DNA of 64,000 nt from Methylopumilus sp036745495 (GTDB lineage: Bacteria > Pseudomonadota > Gammaproteobacteria > Burkholderiales > Methylophilaceae). A program made the position numbers and the translations under genes. Location of the stretch: the NCBI GenBank assembly GCA_036745495.1, contig DAIOGA010000003.1:1-64000 (forward strand). The letters are read 5' to 3'. Shown piece after piece: positions 35,177-43,485 of the stretch (positions are counted from its first letter, which is position 1; every line of letters starts with the position of its first letter). The notes below the pieces were generated by a model. The model did not search any database and had not been told where the DNA came from. It was given only the letters and a program-made list of their open reading frames with translations.

Positions 35177-36352
35177 TTAAAATCTTCTTTCTAAAATTTC
35201 AATAGCAGGAAGTTTTTTGCCTTCTGCAAACTCTAAAAACGCACCGCCTGCTGTTGAAATATATGAAATATCTTTTGCAACATTAAATTTTTCTATTGCA
35301 GCAATCGTATCGCCACCTCCTGCAAGTGAGAATGCTTCAGAATTTGCAATCGCATGTGTCATCGTCTCAGTGCCCTTTGCGAATTGATCAAATTCAAATA
35401 CTCCAACAGGCCCATTCCATATAATAGTTTTAGCATTATGAATACATTTCACAATTTCATTTACTGAATTTTTACCTAGATCAAATATCATGTCATCTTT
35501 ATGAACGTCATTAATATTTTTTGTAATGGCGACCTCATTGACGTCAAACTTTTTACCACAAACAACATCTGAAATAACTGGCAGAGAAGCGCCACGCTTT
35601 TTTAGTTTATCGATTATTTTTCTAGCTGCAGGCACAAGATCCTCTTCGTACATGGAACTACCGATTTCAAACCCCATGGCTTTGATAAAAGTATTTGCAA
35701 TACCACCACCCACAATAAGCTGATCTACTTTGTCAGATAAGGTATCTAATATGCTTAATTTTGAAGAGACTTTACTTCCACCTACAATGGCAATCATAGG
35801 CCTAGAAGGCTCTAATAATGCTTTCTCAAGGGCTTCGAGTTCGGCTACAAATAGAATGCCTGCACAAGCAATCTTTGCATGTTCTGCAATACCGTATGTG
35901 GAAGCTTCTTTACGATGAGCTGTTCCAAATGCATCCATCACAAAAATATCTGTCAGTGAAGCATATTTTTTTGCTAATGCCTCATCATTTTTTTTCTCAC
36001 CTACATTAAATCTGCAATTTTCTAAAACTGTTAATTGACCTGGGGCAATATCAAACGAAGAATTAACCCAATCTGAAACAAGATGAACCGGATACGTAAG
36101 ATGGCTCTGTAAGAAATCAACTACAGGCTTAAGCGAATCCTCGCTACTATATTTTCCTTCTTCGGGTCTGCCTAAGTGGGATGTCACCATCACACTAGCG
36201 CCTTTTTGAAGAGCAAATTCAATAGTGGGAATGGAAGCTAGAATTCTTTTAGGAGAGGTAATCTTTCCATCTTGAATGGGGACATTCAGATCTGAGCGAA
36301 TAAAAACTCTTTTATCTTTAAGATCTAAATCGACAAGTCTTTTAATATTCAT
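35177..36352 (-). CDS. pgk: Phosphoglycerate kinase
   Basis: Pgk transfers phosphate between 1,3-bisphosphoglycerate and ADP. It shows R-S-D-L-N-V-P near 19-25, H-L-G-R-P near 59, the basic patch for the phosphoglycerate, the hinge, and the nucleotide site G-G-G-D-T-I-A-A near 347. The length (391 aa) is standard. It lies 11 bases after gap and directly before purC. Confidence 0.97.
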   Translation of the reverse strand: MNIKRLVDLDLKDKRVFIRSDLNVPIQDGKITSPKRILASIPTIEFALQKGASVMVTSHLGRPEEGKYSSEDSLKPVVDFLQSHLTYPVHLVSDWVNSSFDIAPGQLTVLENCRFNVGEKKNDEALAKKYASLTDIFVMDAFGTAHRKEASTYGIAEHAKIACAGILFVAELEALEKALLEPSRPMIAIVGGSKVSSKLSILDTLSDKVDQLIVGGGIANTFIKAMGFEIGSSMYEEDLVPAARKIIDKLKKRGASLPVISDVVCGKKFDVNEVAITKNINDVHKDDMIFDLGKNSVNEIVKCIHNAKTIIWNGPVGVFEFDQFAKGTETMTHAIANSEAFSLAGGGDTIAAIEKFNVAKDISYISTAGGAFLEFAEGKKLPAIEILERRF

Positions 36353-36363
36353 TAAACAACTAT

Positions 36364-37383
36364 TTATTTGGCTGACATCATAGCAATAGCTGTATCAATC
36401 ATGCGGCAACTAAAAGCCCACTCATTGTCATACCAGCCAAAGACTTTCACAAGCAAACCATCTTCACTCACCTTAGTTAAATTTGAATCAAAATATGAAG
36501 ATGCTTCAGTATGATTAAAATCTACCGAAACTAAAGGTTCGTCGTTATAAATTAATATGCCTTTTAAACTTCCTTGATTAGCCGCTTCTTTTATAATGCG
36601 ATTCACCTCATCTTTAGATGTCGCTTTCTTCGGCGTAAAAGTCAGTTCAACCAATGAAACATTTAATGTTGGAACACGAATAGCAATCCCATCTAGCTTA
36701 CCTTTTAATTCAGGTATGACCAAACCCACAGCATCTGCTGCACCTGTTTTTGTTGGAATCATTGAAGTCGTTGCAGAACGAGCTCTTCTTGGATCTTTAT
36801 GTTGATTGTCAGTTAAATATTGGTCGTTTGTATATGAGTGAATCGTTGTCATAAGACCTGTAACAATCCCTAATTTATCATGCAAGGGCTTAACCATTGG
36901 AGCCAAACCGTTAGTAGTGCAAGAGGCATTAGAAACAACTGTATCAGTTGCTTTTAAAATTTGATGATTAACGCCATACACGATAGTTGCATCTACATCT
37001 TTATCGCCAGGTGCAGAAATCAATACTTTCTTAGCGCCTTGTTTCAGATGTGCGATTGATTTTTCTTTGCTCGTAAAAGCGCCGGTACATTCCATGACAA
37101 CATCTACATTTAATTTGTCCCAAGGCAACTCTTCAGGATTTCTTGTGGTGAAAAAATTAATCACGTCACCGTTGATAATTATTTCATGATCATTTGTTTT
37201 GATCTCGGCATTAAATTTACCGTGTGTACTGTCGTATTTTAATAAATGGGCATTAGATGCTGCATCACCGCGACTCGAATTAATGGCAACCACTTTAATA
37301 TCTTTACGATTTAATTCATAAATCGATCTTAATATTAAACGCCCTATTCTTCCAAATCCTGTGATTGCTATCTTGATTGCCAT
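36364..37383 (-). CDS. gap: Glyceraldehyde-3-phosphate dehydrogenase, possibly NADP-using
   Basis: The Rossmann motif G-F-G-R-I-G-R is at 9-15, the catalytic Cys155 in S-N-A-S-C-T-T-N, and H-S-Y-T-N-D-Q carries the catalytic His. The second beta strand ends A-I-N-S-S-R-G; the Asp that binds the adenine ribose of NAD in classical enzymes (A-I-N-D) is replaced by Ser36, followed by Ser37 and Arg38, which would suit a 2'-phosphate. The Cys four residues after Cys155 in E. coli is Gly here. The gene lies between a transketolase terminator and pgk, in a lower-glycolysis / sugar-phosphate cluster. Confidence 0.95.
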   Translation of the reverse strand: MAIKIAITGFGRIGRLILRSIYELNRKDIKVVAINSSRGDAASNAHLLKYDSTHGKFNAEIKTNDHEIIINGDVINFFTTRNPEELPWDKLNVDVVMECTGAFTSKEKSIAHLKQGAKKVLISAPGDKDVDATIVYGVNHQILKATDTVVSNASCTTNGLAPMVKPLHDKLGIVTGLMTTIHSYTNDQYLTDNQHKDPRRARSATTSMIPTKTGAADAVGLVIPELKGKLDGIAIRVPTLNVSLVELTFTPKKATSKDEVNRIIKEAANQGSLKGILIYNDEPLVSVDFNHTEASSYFDSNLTKVSEDGLLVKVFGWYDNEWAFSCRMIDTAIAMMSAK

Positions 37384-37395
37384 AAAGATTTCCTC

Positions 37396-37434
37396 AGTAA
37401 AAAATAAGGCATCTCAAATTTGAGATGCCTTATT
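37396..37434 (-). terminator. Terminator of transketolase with a perfect 32-base palindrome
   Basis: Bases 37403-37434 are fully self-complementary (16 + 16, arms AATAAGGCATCTCAAA and its complement). Read on the minus strand a T run (TTATTTTTT) follows, as expected for a rho-independent terminator of tkt. It separates tkt from gap-pgk-purC, so gap needs its own promoter or read-through. Confidence 0.88.
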
Positions 37435-37452
37435 CAACTTACTCAATAATAA

Positions 37453-39444
37453 TTACAGAATTGATTTAACAGTTGAAACCACATTTTCTACTGTAAATCC
37501 AAAGTGTTTAAATAACGCGCCACCAGGTGCTGATTCACCGAATGTATCAATACCTACTGCGGCGCCATCTAGACCAATATATTTTCTCCAGAAATCGGTT
37601 ACACCCGCTTCAATTGAAACACGTTTAACACCCTTGGTTAATACGCTATCTTTGTATGCTTGATCTTGTCGATCAAATACATTAGTTGATGGCATAGAAA
37701 CTACACGCGCTTTAATGTTTTGTTCTTTCAATGCAGCTTGTGATTTCAATGCAAGATCCACTTCTGATCCGGTTGCAATCAGAATTACATCTGCTTTACC
37801 GCCTTCTGCTTCTGCTAATACATAAGCACCTTTGCGAATTAAATCAATTTGCGCATCAGTTCTTTTTGTAAATGAAGTATTTTGTCGGCTTAATACTAAG
37901 CTGGTTGGATTATGAATACTCTCCACAGCGACTACCCATGCTACTGCTGTTTCAGTTGAATCTGCTGGTCTCCATACGTCCATTCTAGGAATATAACGAA
38001 GGCCTGAAGTAGTTTCGATAGGTTGATGCGTTGGACCGTCTTCACCTTGACCAATTGAGTCATGCGTTAATACATAGATTACTCTTTGTTTCATAAGCGC
38101 CGCCATTCTCATCCCGTTCTTCATGTAATCAGAGAACATATGGAATGTGCCGCCAAATGGAAGTACGCCACCATGAAGTGCCATACCGTTCATAATCGCT
38201 GCCATACCAAATTCACGAACACCATAAGAAATATAATTACCTGGTGTCTTTCCGCTTACGTGTTGGAATGATGAGCAGCTTGTTAAGTTAGATCCTGTTA
38301 AGTCTGCTGAACCACCTACAAACTCTGGCAAGATTGGTGCAAGCGCTGCAATTGCATTTTGCGATGCTTTACGTGTTGCTAGTACTTCAGCTTTTTCATT
38401 GACTGATTTAATCATGGCATCTGTCGATGATTTCCAATTTTTTGGAAGATCGCCTTTCATACGACGTTTAAATTCAGCTGCCAAATCTGGAAATTCTTTT
38501 TCGTAAGCTGCGAACTTATCGTTCCATGCCGCTTCAGCTTTAGCACCTTTATCTTTAGCGCTCCATCCTGCGTAAACATCTTCAGGAATCACAAAAGGAT
38601 CATGCTTCCAACCAATTGCTTCTCTTGTAGCAGCAACTTCAGCATCACCTAATGCTGATCCATGACAATCATGCGATCCAGATTTGTTAGGTGAACCCTT
38701 ACCGATAATAGTTTTACAGCAAATTAACGATGGCTTGTCTGTGATCTTTTTCGCAGCCTCAACTGCTTTATTAATAGCTTCAAAATCATGGCCATCGACA
38801 TTTGGAATTACATGCCAGCCGTATGACTCAAAACGTTTAGCTGTGTCATCTGTATACCAACCTTCGATGTGACCATCGATAGAAATACCGTTGTCATCCC
38901 AGAAAGCAATTAAATTACCAAGACCCCATGTTCCTGCAAGAGCGCAAGCTTCGTGAGATACACCTTCCATCATACAACCGTCACCTAAGAATACATATGT
39001 ATGGTGATCTACGATTTTATGGTTAGGTTTATTAAATTGATTAGCGAGTAATTTTTCAGCCATTGCAAAACCTACCGCATTGCTAATACCTTGACCTAAA
39101 GGCCCTGTCGTTGTTTCAACGCCTGGTGCATAACCATATTCGGGGTGGCCTGCACATTTAGAATGAAGTTGACGGAATGTTTTAATTTCATCCATCGGTA
39201 AGTCGTAACCTGTGAGGTGAAGCAATGAATAAATCAACATTGATCCATGGCCATTCGAAAGAATAAAGCGATCACGATTAGCCCAATTTGGATTAGTAGG
39301 GTTATGTTGTAAATGATGATTCCATACAACCTCAGCAATTTCAGCCATACCCATAGGTGCACCTGGGTGTCCTGAGTTTGCCTTTTGAACTGCATCCATT
39401 GATAACGCACGAATTGCGTTAGCTAAATCTTGACGTGTTGCCAT
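37453..39444 (-). CDS. tkt: Transketolase
   Basis: Transketolase moves two-carbon units between sugar phosphates, linking glycolysis and the pentose phosphate cycle; in methylotrophs it also serves regeneration of ribulose phosphates. Motifs include H-P-G-A-P-M-G near residue 28, the thiamine diphosphate site G-D-G-C-M-M-E-G with D-D-N downstream, and the pyrimidine-domain T-H-D-S-I-G-Q-G-E-D-G-P-T-H-Q-P. The start is ATG at 39444 (663 aa), supported by GGGAGG at 39450-39455; an upstream TTG in frame adds ten unconserved residues and is rejected. Confidence 0.97.
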   Translation of the reverse strand: MATRQDLANAIRALSMDAVQKANSGHPGAPMGMAEIAEVVWNHHLQHNPTNPNWANRDRFILSNGHGSMLIYSLLHLTGYDLPMDEIKTFRQLHSKCAGHPEYGYAPGVETTTGPLGQGISNAVGFAMAEKLLANQFNKPNHKIVDHHTYVFLGDGCMMEGVSHEACALAGTWGLGNLIAFWDDNGISIDGHIEGWYTDDTAKRFESYGWHVIPNVDGHDFEAINKAVEAAKKITDKPSLICCKTIIGKGSPNKSGSHDCHGSALGDAEVAATREAIGWKHDPFVIPEDVYAGWSAKDKGAKAEAAWNDKFAAYEKEFPDLAAEFKRRMKGDLPKNWKSSTDAMIKSVNEKAEVLATRKASQNAIAALAPILPEFVGGSADLTGSNLTSCSSFQHVSGKTPGNYISYGVREFGMAAIMNGMALHGGVLPFGGTFHMFSDYMKNGMRMAALMKQRVIYVLTHDSIGQGEDGPTHQPIETTSGLRYIPRMDVWRPADSTETAVAWVVAVESIHNPTSLVLSRQNTSFTKRTDAQIDLIRKGAYVLAEAEGGKADVILIATGSEVDLALKSQAALKEQNIKARVVSMPSTNVFDRQDQAYKDSVLTKGVKRVSIEAGVTDFWRKYIGLDGAAVGIDTFGESAPGGALFKHFGFTVENVVSTVKSIL

Positions 39445-39612
39445 TATTGCCTCCCGAAATTGACAGCATTGCAAATATTTTTTAAATATTTGCGTACTAA
39501 ATGTAAAGTTAAAAAATTGATTTTATTTTTACCTAAATTATTGCTTAAATAGCCCTTTTCAGCAAGGCGAATAGGGTCTTTTTGCCTCTTGATTATTTGC
39601 TCCAAATGCTTT

Positions 39613-40167
39613 TCATTCCCGCCATTTAATAGAGCAACCAATGCTTGATTTTTGTTCGATAGGGCCTGTTTGTGTTTCAGCAATAAGCTTCATAGCTTCA
39701 TATAAATCACGCGTATTATCGGGCGGTGGATCTCCGCGACCTGTTGCGTCAAAACGGCCACGATATTGCAACTCTAGACTGCGATTAAAGCCAAAAAAAT
39801 CAGGTGTACAAATAGCTTTATAAGCTCTTGCGACTTCTTGAGTTTCGTCAATTACATAAGGAAAAGAAAAATGAGATTGATGTGCAATACGCTTCATATT
39901 TTCAAACGAGTCTTCAGGATAATTTAAAGGATCATTGCTCTGAATGGCAATCGTTTGAATGCCCAGATCTTTTAGAGCTCGAACATCATGGATAAGTCTT
40001 GGTAATATCGCTTTCACATATGGGCAGTGATTACATATAAACATCACAAGTAAACCATTATCGCCTTTTGATTTTTCTAGAGTCCAAAATGTGTTATCAA
40101 CGCCTTGTAAATTAAAATCAATGGCTTTCCAACCAAAATCACAAAGCGGAGTATTTAAACTAACCAT
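39613..40167 (-). CDS. Thioredoxin-fold (AhpC/TSA-like) redox protein
   Basis: A 184-residue thioredoxin-fold protein with a redox site C-N-H-C-P-Y-V at 45-51 (Cys45 and Cys48). The layout resembles the thioredoxin-family proteins with N-H-C-P-Y-V that are widespread in bacteria but uncharacterised. There is no signal peptide, so it should be cytoplasmic. Conserved A-I-Q-S-N-D and C-T-P-D-F-F-G-F segments belong to the same family. It is divergent from rsmE by about 40 bases and lies upstream of tkt on the same strand. Confidence 0.88.
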   Translation of the reverse strand: MVSLNTPLCDFGWKAIDFNLQGVDNTFWTLEKSKGDNGLLVMFICNHCPYVKAILPRLIHDVRALKDLGIQTIAIQSNDPLNYPEDSFENMKRIAHQSHFSFPYVIDETQEVARAYKAICTPDFFGFNRSLELQYRGRFDATGRGDPPPDNTRDLYEAMKLIAETQTGPIEQKSSIGCSIKWRE

Positions 40168-40209
40168 GTTTTATGCCTTAATATAGCTTACTTATTAGAA
40201 GAATTGACT

Positions 40210-40950
40210 ATGGAAGAAAATCGATTTTACCACTCTGAAAACCTAGAACTCAAACATGTCGTTGAATTAAGCGCGCAAACGCATATTCACGCTACAAAAG
40301 TTTTAAGATTAAAAGTGGGTGATCAATTCGCTCTTTTTAATGGCGATGGTTTTGATTATGTCGCAAAAGTGATTGAGGTATCGAAACATAAAACATCCGT
40401 TGAAATTATCGATAAATATGAAGTCAATCATGAATCTTCTCTAAAGATAACGTTAGTCCAAGGTCTCGCGGCAGGGGATAAAATGGACTGGATTATTCAA
40501 AAAGCTGTTGAGCTCGGCGTTCATACTATTCAACCTCTATTAACGGAACGATCCATCATTAAATTAGATCAGGAAAGGGCAGATAAGAAACTTGACCACT
40601 GGAAAACTGTCGCTATCTCCGCATGTGAACAGACTGGACGAAGCGCCATCCCAAATATATTAAGACCACTCCATTTAAATCAATGGCTGAGTGAAGAAAC
40701 CCTAAAAACAGATAACTTAAAATTAATCCTCACACCATCAAAAGCACAAAACATAAATCACTTAGATAAGCCATCTAATTCGATTGTGTTTATGGTGGGG
40801 CCCGAAGGCGGCTTCTCAGAAAAAGAAATGGCCTTGGCTTTAAATCATGCTTTTATCCCTGTGAATTTTGGTCAAAGAATATTAAGAACGGAAACAGCTC
40901 CTATCGTTGCCCTTTCTATTTTGCAAAATTTATGGGGTGATTTTGCATAA
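40210..40950 (+). CDS. rsmE: 16S rRNA (m3U1498) methyltransferase
   Basis: RsmE methylates U1498 of 16S rRNA. It shows an N-terminal PUA-like domain (about 1-75) with H-A-T-K-V-L-R-L-K-V-G-D, then the SPOUT trefoil-knot domain with E-L-G-V-H-T-I-Q-P-L, S-E-R-S type residues, V-G-P-E-G-G-F-S-E-K-E and L-R-T-E-T-A-P near the C-terminus. The ATG at 40210 with AGAAGAA upstream is preferred (246 aa) over the TTG at 40204. Its last bases form part of an inverted repeat in front of the next gene. Confidence 0.95.
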   Translation: MEENRFYHSENLELKHVVELSAQTHIHATKVLRLKVGDQFALFNGDGFDYVAKVIEVSKHKTSVEIIDKYEVNHESSLKITLVQGLAAGDKMDWIIQKAVELGVHTIQPLLTERSIIKLDQERADKKLDHWKTVAISACEQTGRSAIPNILRPLHLNQWLSEETLKTDNLKLILTPSKAQNINHLDKPSNSIVFMVGPEGGFSEKEMALALNHAFIPVNFGQRILRTETAPIVALSILQNLWGDFA

Positions 40951-40959
40951 TACGCAAAA
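40941..40959. promoter_or_regulatory. Inverted repeat 1, candidate operator of the HTH-ArgA gene
   Basis: TTTTGC (40941-40946) and GCAAAA (40954-40959) are perfect inverted arms with a 7-base spacer. It overlaps the rsmE stop codon at 40948-40950. Its centre (40950) is 40 bases from that of the second inverted repeat, close to four helical turns. Confidence 0.4.
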
Positions 40960-40971
40960 ATTATGGTATTT

Positions 40972-41002
40972 ATGTAAAAAATACATGTAAAATATGTATT
41001 TT
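40972..41002. promoter_or_regulatory. Inverted repeat 2 and nested half-sites, candidate autoregulatory operator
   Basis: AAAATACAT (40978-40986) and ATGTATTTT (40994-41002) are perfect 9-base inverted arms around a 7-base spacer. Nested in it are a second pair, ATGTA (40972-40976) with TACAT (40982-40986), and the 8-base palindrome TACATGTA (40982-40989). It ends 17 bases before the ATG of the HTH-containing gene, where a bound protein would block transcription or initiation. AT-rich DNA gives chance palindromes, but two perfect repeats with equal spacers in a 69-base gap are suggestive. Confidence 0.5.
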
Positions 41003-41019
41003 ATGCAAATTATTACCTT

Positions 41020-42573
41020 ATGTCACTTGGCGAAGCAATCAGAAAGAGAAGAAAGTCTTTAGGGCTCACCCTTCAAGTCTTAGCGGAAAAAATTGCGAGC
41101 GATCCTGGCAATCTTTCTAGAATAGAAAGAGGTGCCCAAAATGTCAGTGAAGCGCAACTACTTAAAATATGTGAAGTGCTCAATTGTGCGCCCTCTAGTC
41201 TCTTTCAAAATAAGACTTCCCCTAACCCCATTCAAAAATTAGATAGCCAAACATTTGCAAGATGGTTTAGGTTAGCAGCCCCCTATATCAACACCTTTAG
41301 TAATAAAACATTTGTCATTGCATTTGGGGGTGAACTTCTCAATGAAGATCAATTTACAGCCCTCTCTCACGACATCAATTTATTGACCTGCTTAAACGTC
41401 AAAATTGTGCTCGTCCATGGCGCAAGACCTCAAATCGACCAAAAACTTAAAGAGAAAAAAATCTCAACCCAGCTTGTGCAAAATGTTCGCGTCACTGATG
41501 ACTCGGGCATGGAGGCTGTTAAAGAGGCCAATGGTCTAATTAAAATTAATATTGAATCCACGCTTTCTTCCAGTCTTTTAAACTCACCTATGGCAGGGAG
41601 TGATATTAAAGTTTCTAGCGGAAACTTTATTACGGCAAAACCTTTGGGTGTAATCGATGGCGTCGACATGCAACATACCGGCGAAGTAAGGAAGATTGAT
41701 AGTGCTGCGATTAAGAAAAAATTAGATAACAAAGAATTAGTTGTCATATCTCCTATCGGATATTCACCGACAGGTGAAGTGTTTAATCTCACCATGGAAG
41801 ATGTCGCACTCAAAACATCTATCGCACTAGAGGCAGATAAACTGATTCTTCTTATAGATTCTGATGGTATTTTTAATTTAAGGAATGAGTTGCTGCACGA
41901 AATGACTTTAGAAAAAGCTGTCAATCTATATAAAAGTATCGCAAAAAATAATCCTAAAAAACATGAGCTCATCAATATTAATTCAAATGAACTGGATCTA
42001 CTAGAGATTGCGATCAAAGCTTCCGAAGCCGGTATTCATAAAATTCATTTAATTAATAGGCATATTGATGGTGCTATTCTTCAAGAATTATTTACGGATG
42101 AAGGTGTAGGCACTGTCATCACAGAAAAAGCGCTCGATACGATCAGACAAGCCAATCATAATGACGTCAAAGGTATTCACAAACTGATTAACCCTTTAGA
42201 GGCGGGCGGCTATCTTATCAAAAGGGGCAAAGAGCGGATTGATCACGACATAGAAAACTTTTTCGTGATCGAGCACGATAAGAAAATTATTGGTTGTGCC
42301 GCTTTATATCCTTACAACGATCATGTTGAATTTGCGTGTTTTGCAATTAACAAAAACTACCAATCAAAAGGCTTTGGTTCAAAACTCTATAATTATTGCG
42401 AAGAAATTGCACGAGAAAAAAGTTACAAGTATTTATTTGCTCTAACGACAAGAACTGAACATTGGTTTATTGAAAAAGGATTTAAAGAAGAGAACATCCA
42501 AAAACTTCCTAAAAAAAGATTGGAGTCTTACTTGCCTCAAAGAAATTCAAAATTTTTTATTAAAAAGCTTTAA
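41020..42573 (+). CDS. argA: N-acetylglutamate synthase with N-terminal XRE-type HTH domain
   Basis: ArgA acetylates glutamate, the first step of arginine synthesis. Residues 1-63 are a Cro/CI-type helix-turn-helix: I-R-K-R-R-K-S-L-G-L-T, then L-A-E-K-I-A and recognition helix N-L-S-R-I-E-R-G at 31-38. From about residue 74 the protein is colinear with E. coli ArgA: P-Y-I-N-T-F, the kinase-like domain with V-H-G-A-R-P-Q-I-D, and the C-terminal GNAT domain (about 372-517) with the acetyl-CoA loop Q-S-K-G-F-G-S-K and T-T-R-T-E-H-W-F. It is 517 aa against 443 in E. coli, the difference being the HTH. No stop, start or frame break separates the parts. The next gene is argB. Confidence 0.93.
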   Translation: MSLGEAIRKRRKSLGLTLQVLAEKIASDPGNLSRIERGAQNVSEAQLLKICEVLNCAPSSLFQNKTSPNPIQKLDSQTFARWFRLAAPYINTFSNKTFVIAFGGELLNEDQFTALSHDINLLTCLNVKIVLVHGARPQIDQKLKEKKISTQLVQNVRVTDDSGMEAVKEANGLIKINIESTLSSSLLNSPMAGSDIKVSSGNFITAKPLGVIDGVDMQHTGEVRKIDSAAIKKKLDNKELVVISPIGYSPTGEVFNLTMEDVALKTSIALEADKLILLIDSDGIFNLRNELLHEMTLEKAVNLYKSIAKNNPKKHELININSNELDLLEIAIKASEAGIHKIHLINRHIDGAILQELFTDEGVGTVITEKALDTIRQANHNDVKGIHKLINPLEAGGYLIKRGKERIDHDIENFFVIEHDKKIIGCAALYPYNDHVEFACFAINKNYQSKGFGSKLYNYCEEIAREKSYKYLFALTTRTEHWFIEKGFKEENIQKLPKKRLESYLPQRNSKFFIKKL

Positions 42574-42600
42574 AATCTTAAAAAAACTATAGGTATAAAA

Positions 42601-43485
42601 ATGAGTCACGACGTTAAACCGGAACACAAAGCCAAAATATTAAGCGAAGCTTTGCCGTACATTAAAAAGTTCTTTGGAAAAACCATCGTTATTAAGTATG
42701 GTGGCAACGCCATGGTCGACGAAAATCTAAAGCAATCATTTGCGAGCGATGTCGTGCTTTTAAAATTAGTAGGTATGAACCCAGTCGTCGTTCATGGTGG
42801 CGGCCCCCAGATCGATGAACATCTTGATAAGCTTGGCAAAAAGGGTGAGTTTATTCAAGGTATGAGAGTCACTGACACTGAAACCATGGATATTGTAGAA
42901 ATGGTTCTCGGCGGACAAGTCAATAAAGAAATTGTAAATCTAATTAATAGGCATGGTGGAAAAGCTGTAGGCCTCACAGGTCAAGATGGAAATTTTATTC
43001 ATGCCAAAAAACTTGTTGTAAAAAATGATGCGGACCCCAAAAAAACCATAGATCTGGGGCATGTAGGTGAGATTGCATCAATTAACCCGAGTATTATTAA
43101 TTTTCTAGATGAAGGCGATTTTATTCCTGTGATCGCACCAATTGGAGTAGGTACCAATGGGGAAACTTATAATATTAATGCTGACCTTGTGGCTGGAAAA
43201 TTATCTGAAGTATTAAGTGCAGAAAAATTAATCTTACTTACTAATACACCCGGTGTCTTAGATAAAAAAGGCTCGCTGCTCACCGGATTAACACCTAATG
43301 AAATTGATAAACTTGTCGAAGATGGTACTTTATCAGGCGGCATGTTACCTAAAATAAGTTCGGCACTTGATGCTGCAAGAAGTGGGGTCAAAAGCGTTCA
43401 TATTATCGATGGCAGAGTGCAGCATGCGCTTTTATTAGAAGTATTAACCGACGAGGGTGTAGGCACTTTAATTAAGGCAAAATAA
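42601..43485 (+). CDS. argB: Acetylglutamate kinase
   Basis: ArgB phosphorylates N-acetylglutamate, the second arginine step. It shows I-K-Y-G-G-N-A-M near 28-35, V-V-H-G-G-G-P-Q-I near 63-71, the substrate site I-N-A-D-L-V-A near 195 and S-G-G-M-L-P-K near 245. The N-terminal helix (about 8-24) before the core is the feature that allows arginine-sensitive hexamers, so feedback inhibition is likely. It lies 27 bases after the HTH-ArgA gene, so both first steps sit in one unit. Confidence 0.97.
   Translation: MSHDVKPEHKAKILSEALPYIKKFFGKTIVIKYGGNAMVDENLKQSFASDVVLLKLVGMNPVVVHGGGPQIDEHLDKLGKKGEFIQGMRVTDTETMDIVEMVLGGQVNKEIVNLINRHGGKAVGLTGQDGNFIHAKKLVVKNDADPKKTIDLGHVGEIASINPSIINFLDEGDFIPVIAPIGVGTNGETYNINADLVAGKLSEVLSAEKLILLTNTPGVLDKKGSLLTGLTPNEIDKLVEDGTLSGGMLPKISSALDAARSGVKSVHIIDGRVQHALLLEVLTDEGVGTLIKAK

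Noticed and set aside
39445..39474. Upstream TTG start for transketolase
   Set aside because: The ten added residues are unconserved, and a strong GGGAGG site is placed for the ATG at 39444.
39444..39683. 79-codon frame between the thioredoxin-like gene and tkt, ending as TAATG on the tkt start
   Set aside because: It overlaps the thioredoxin-like gene by 71 bases, has no recognised domain or clear ribosome site and could be chance in AT-rich DNA; a real mini-gene is not fully excluded.
41430..42017. 195-codon minus-strand frame inside the HTH-ArgA gene
   Set aside because: Serine/leucine-rich shadow of the conserved ArgA frame with no family match.
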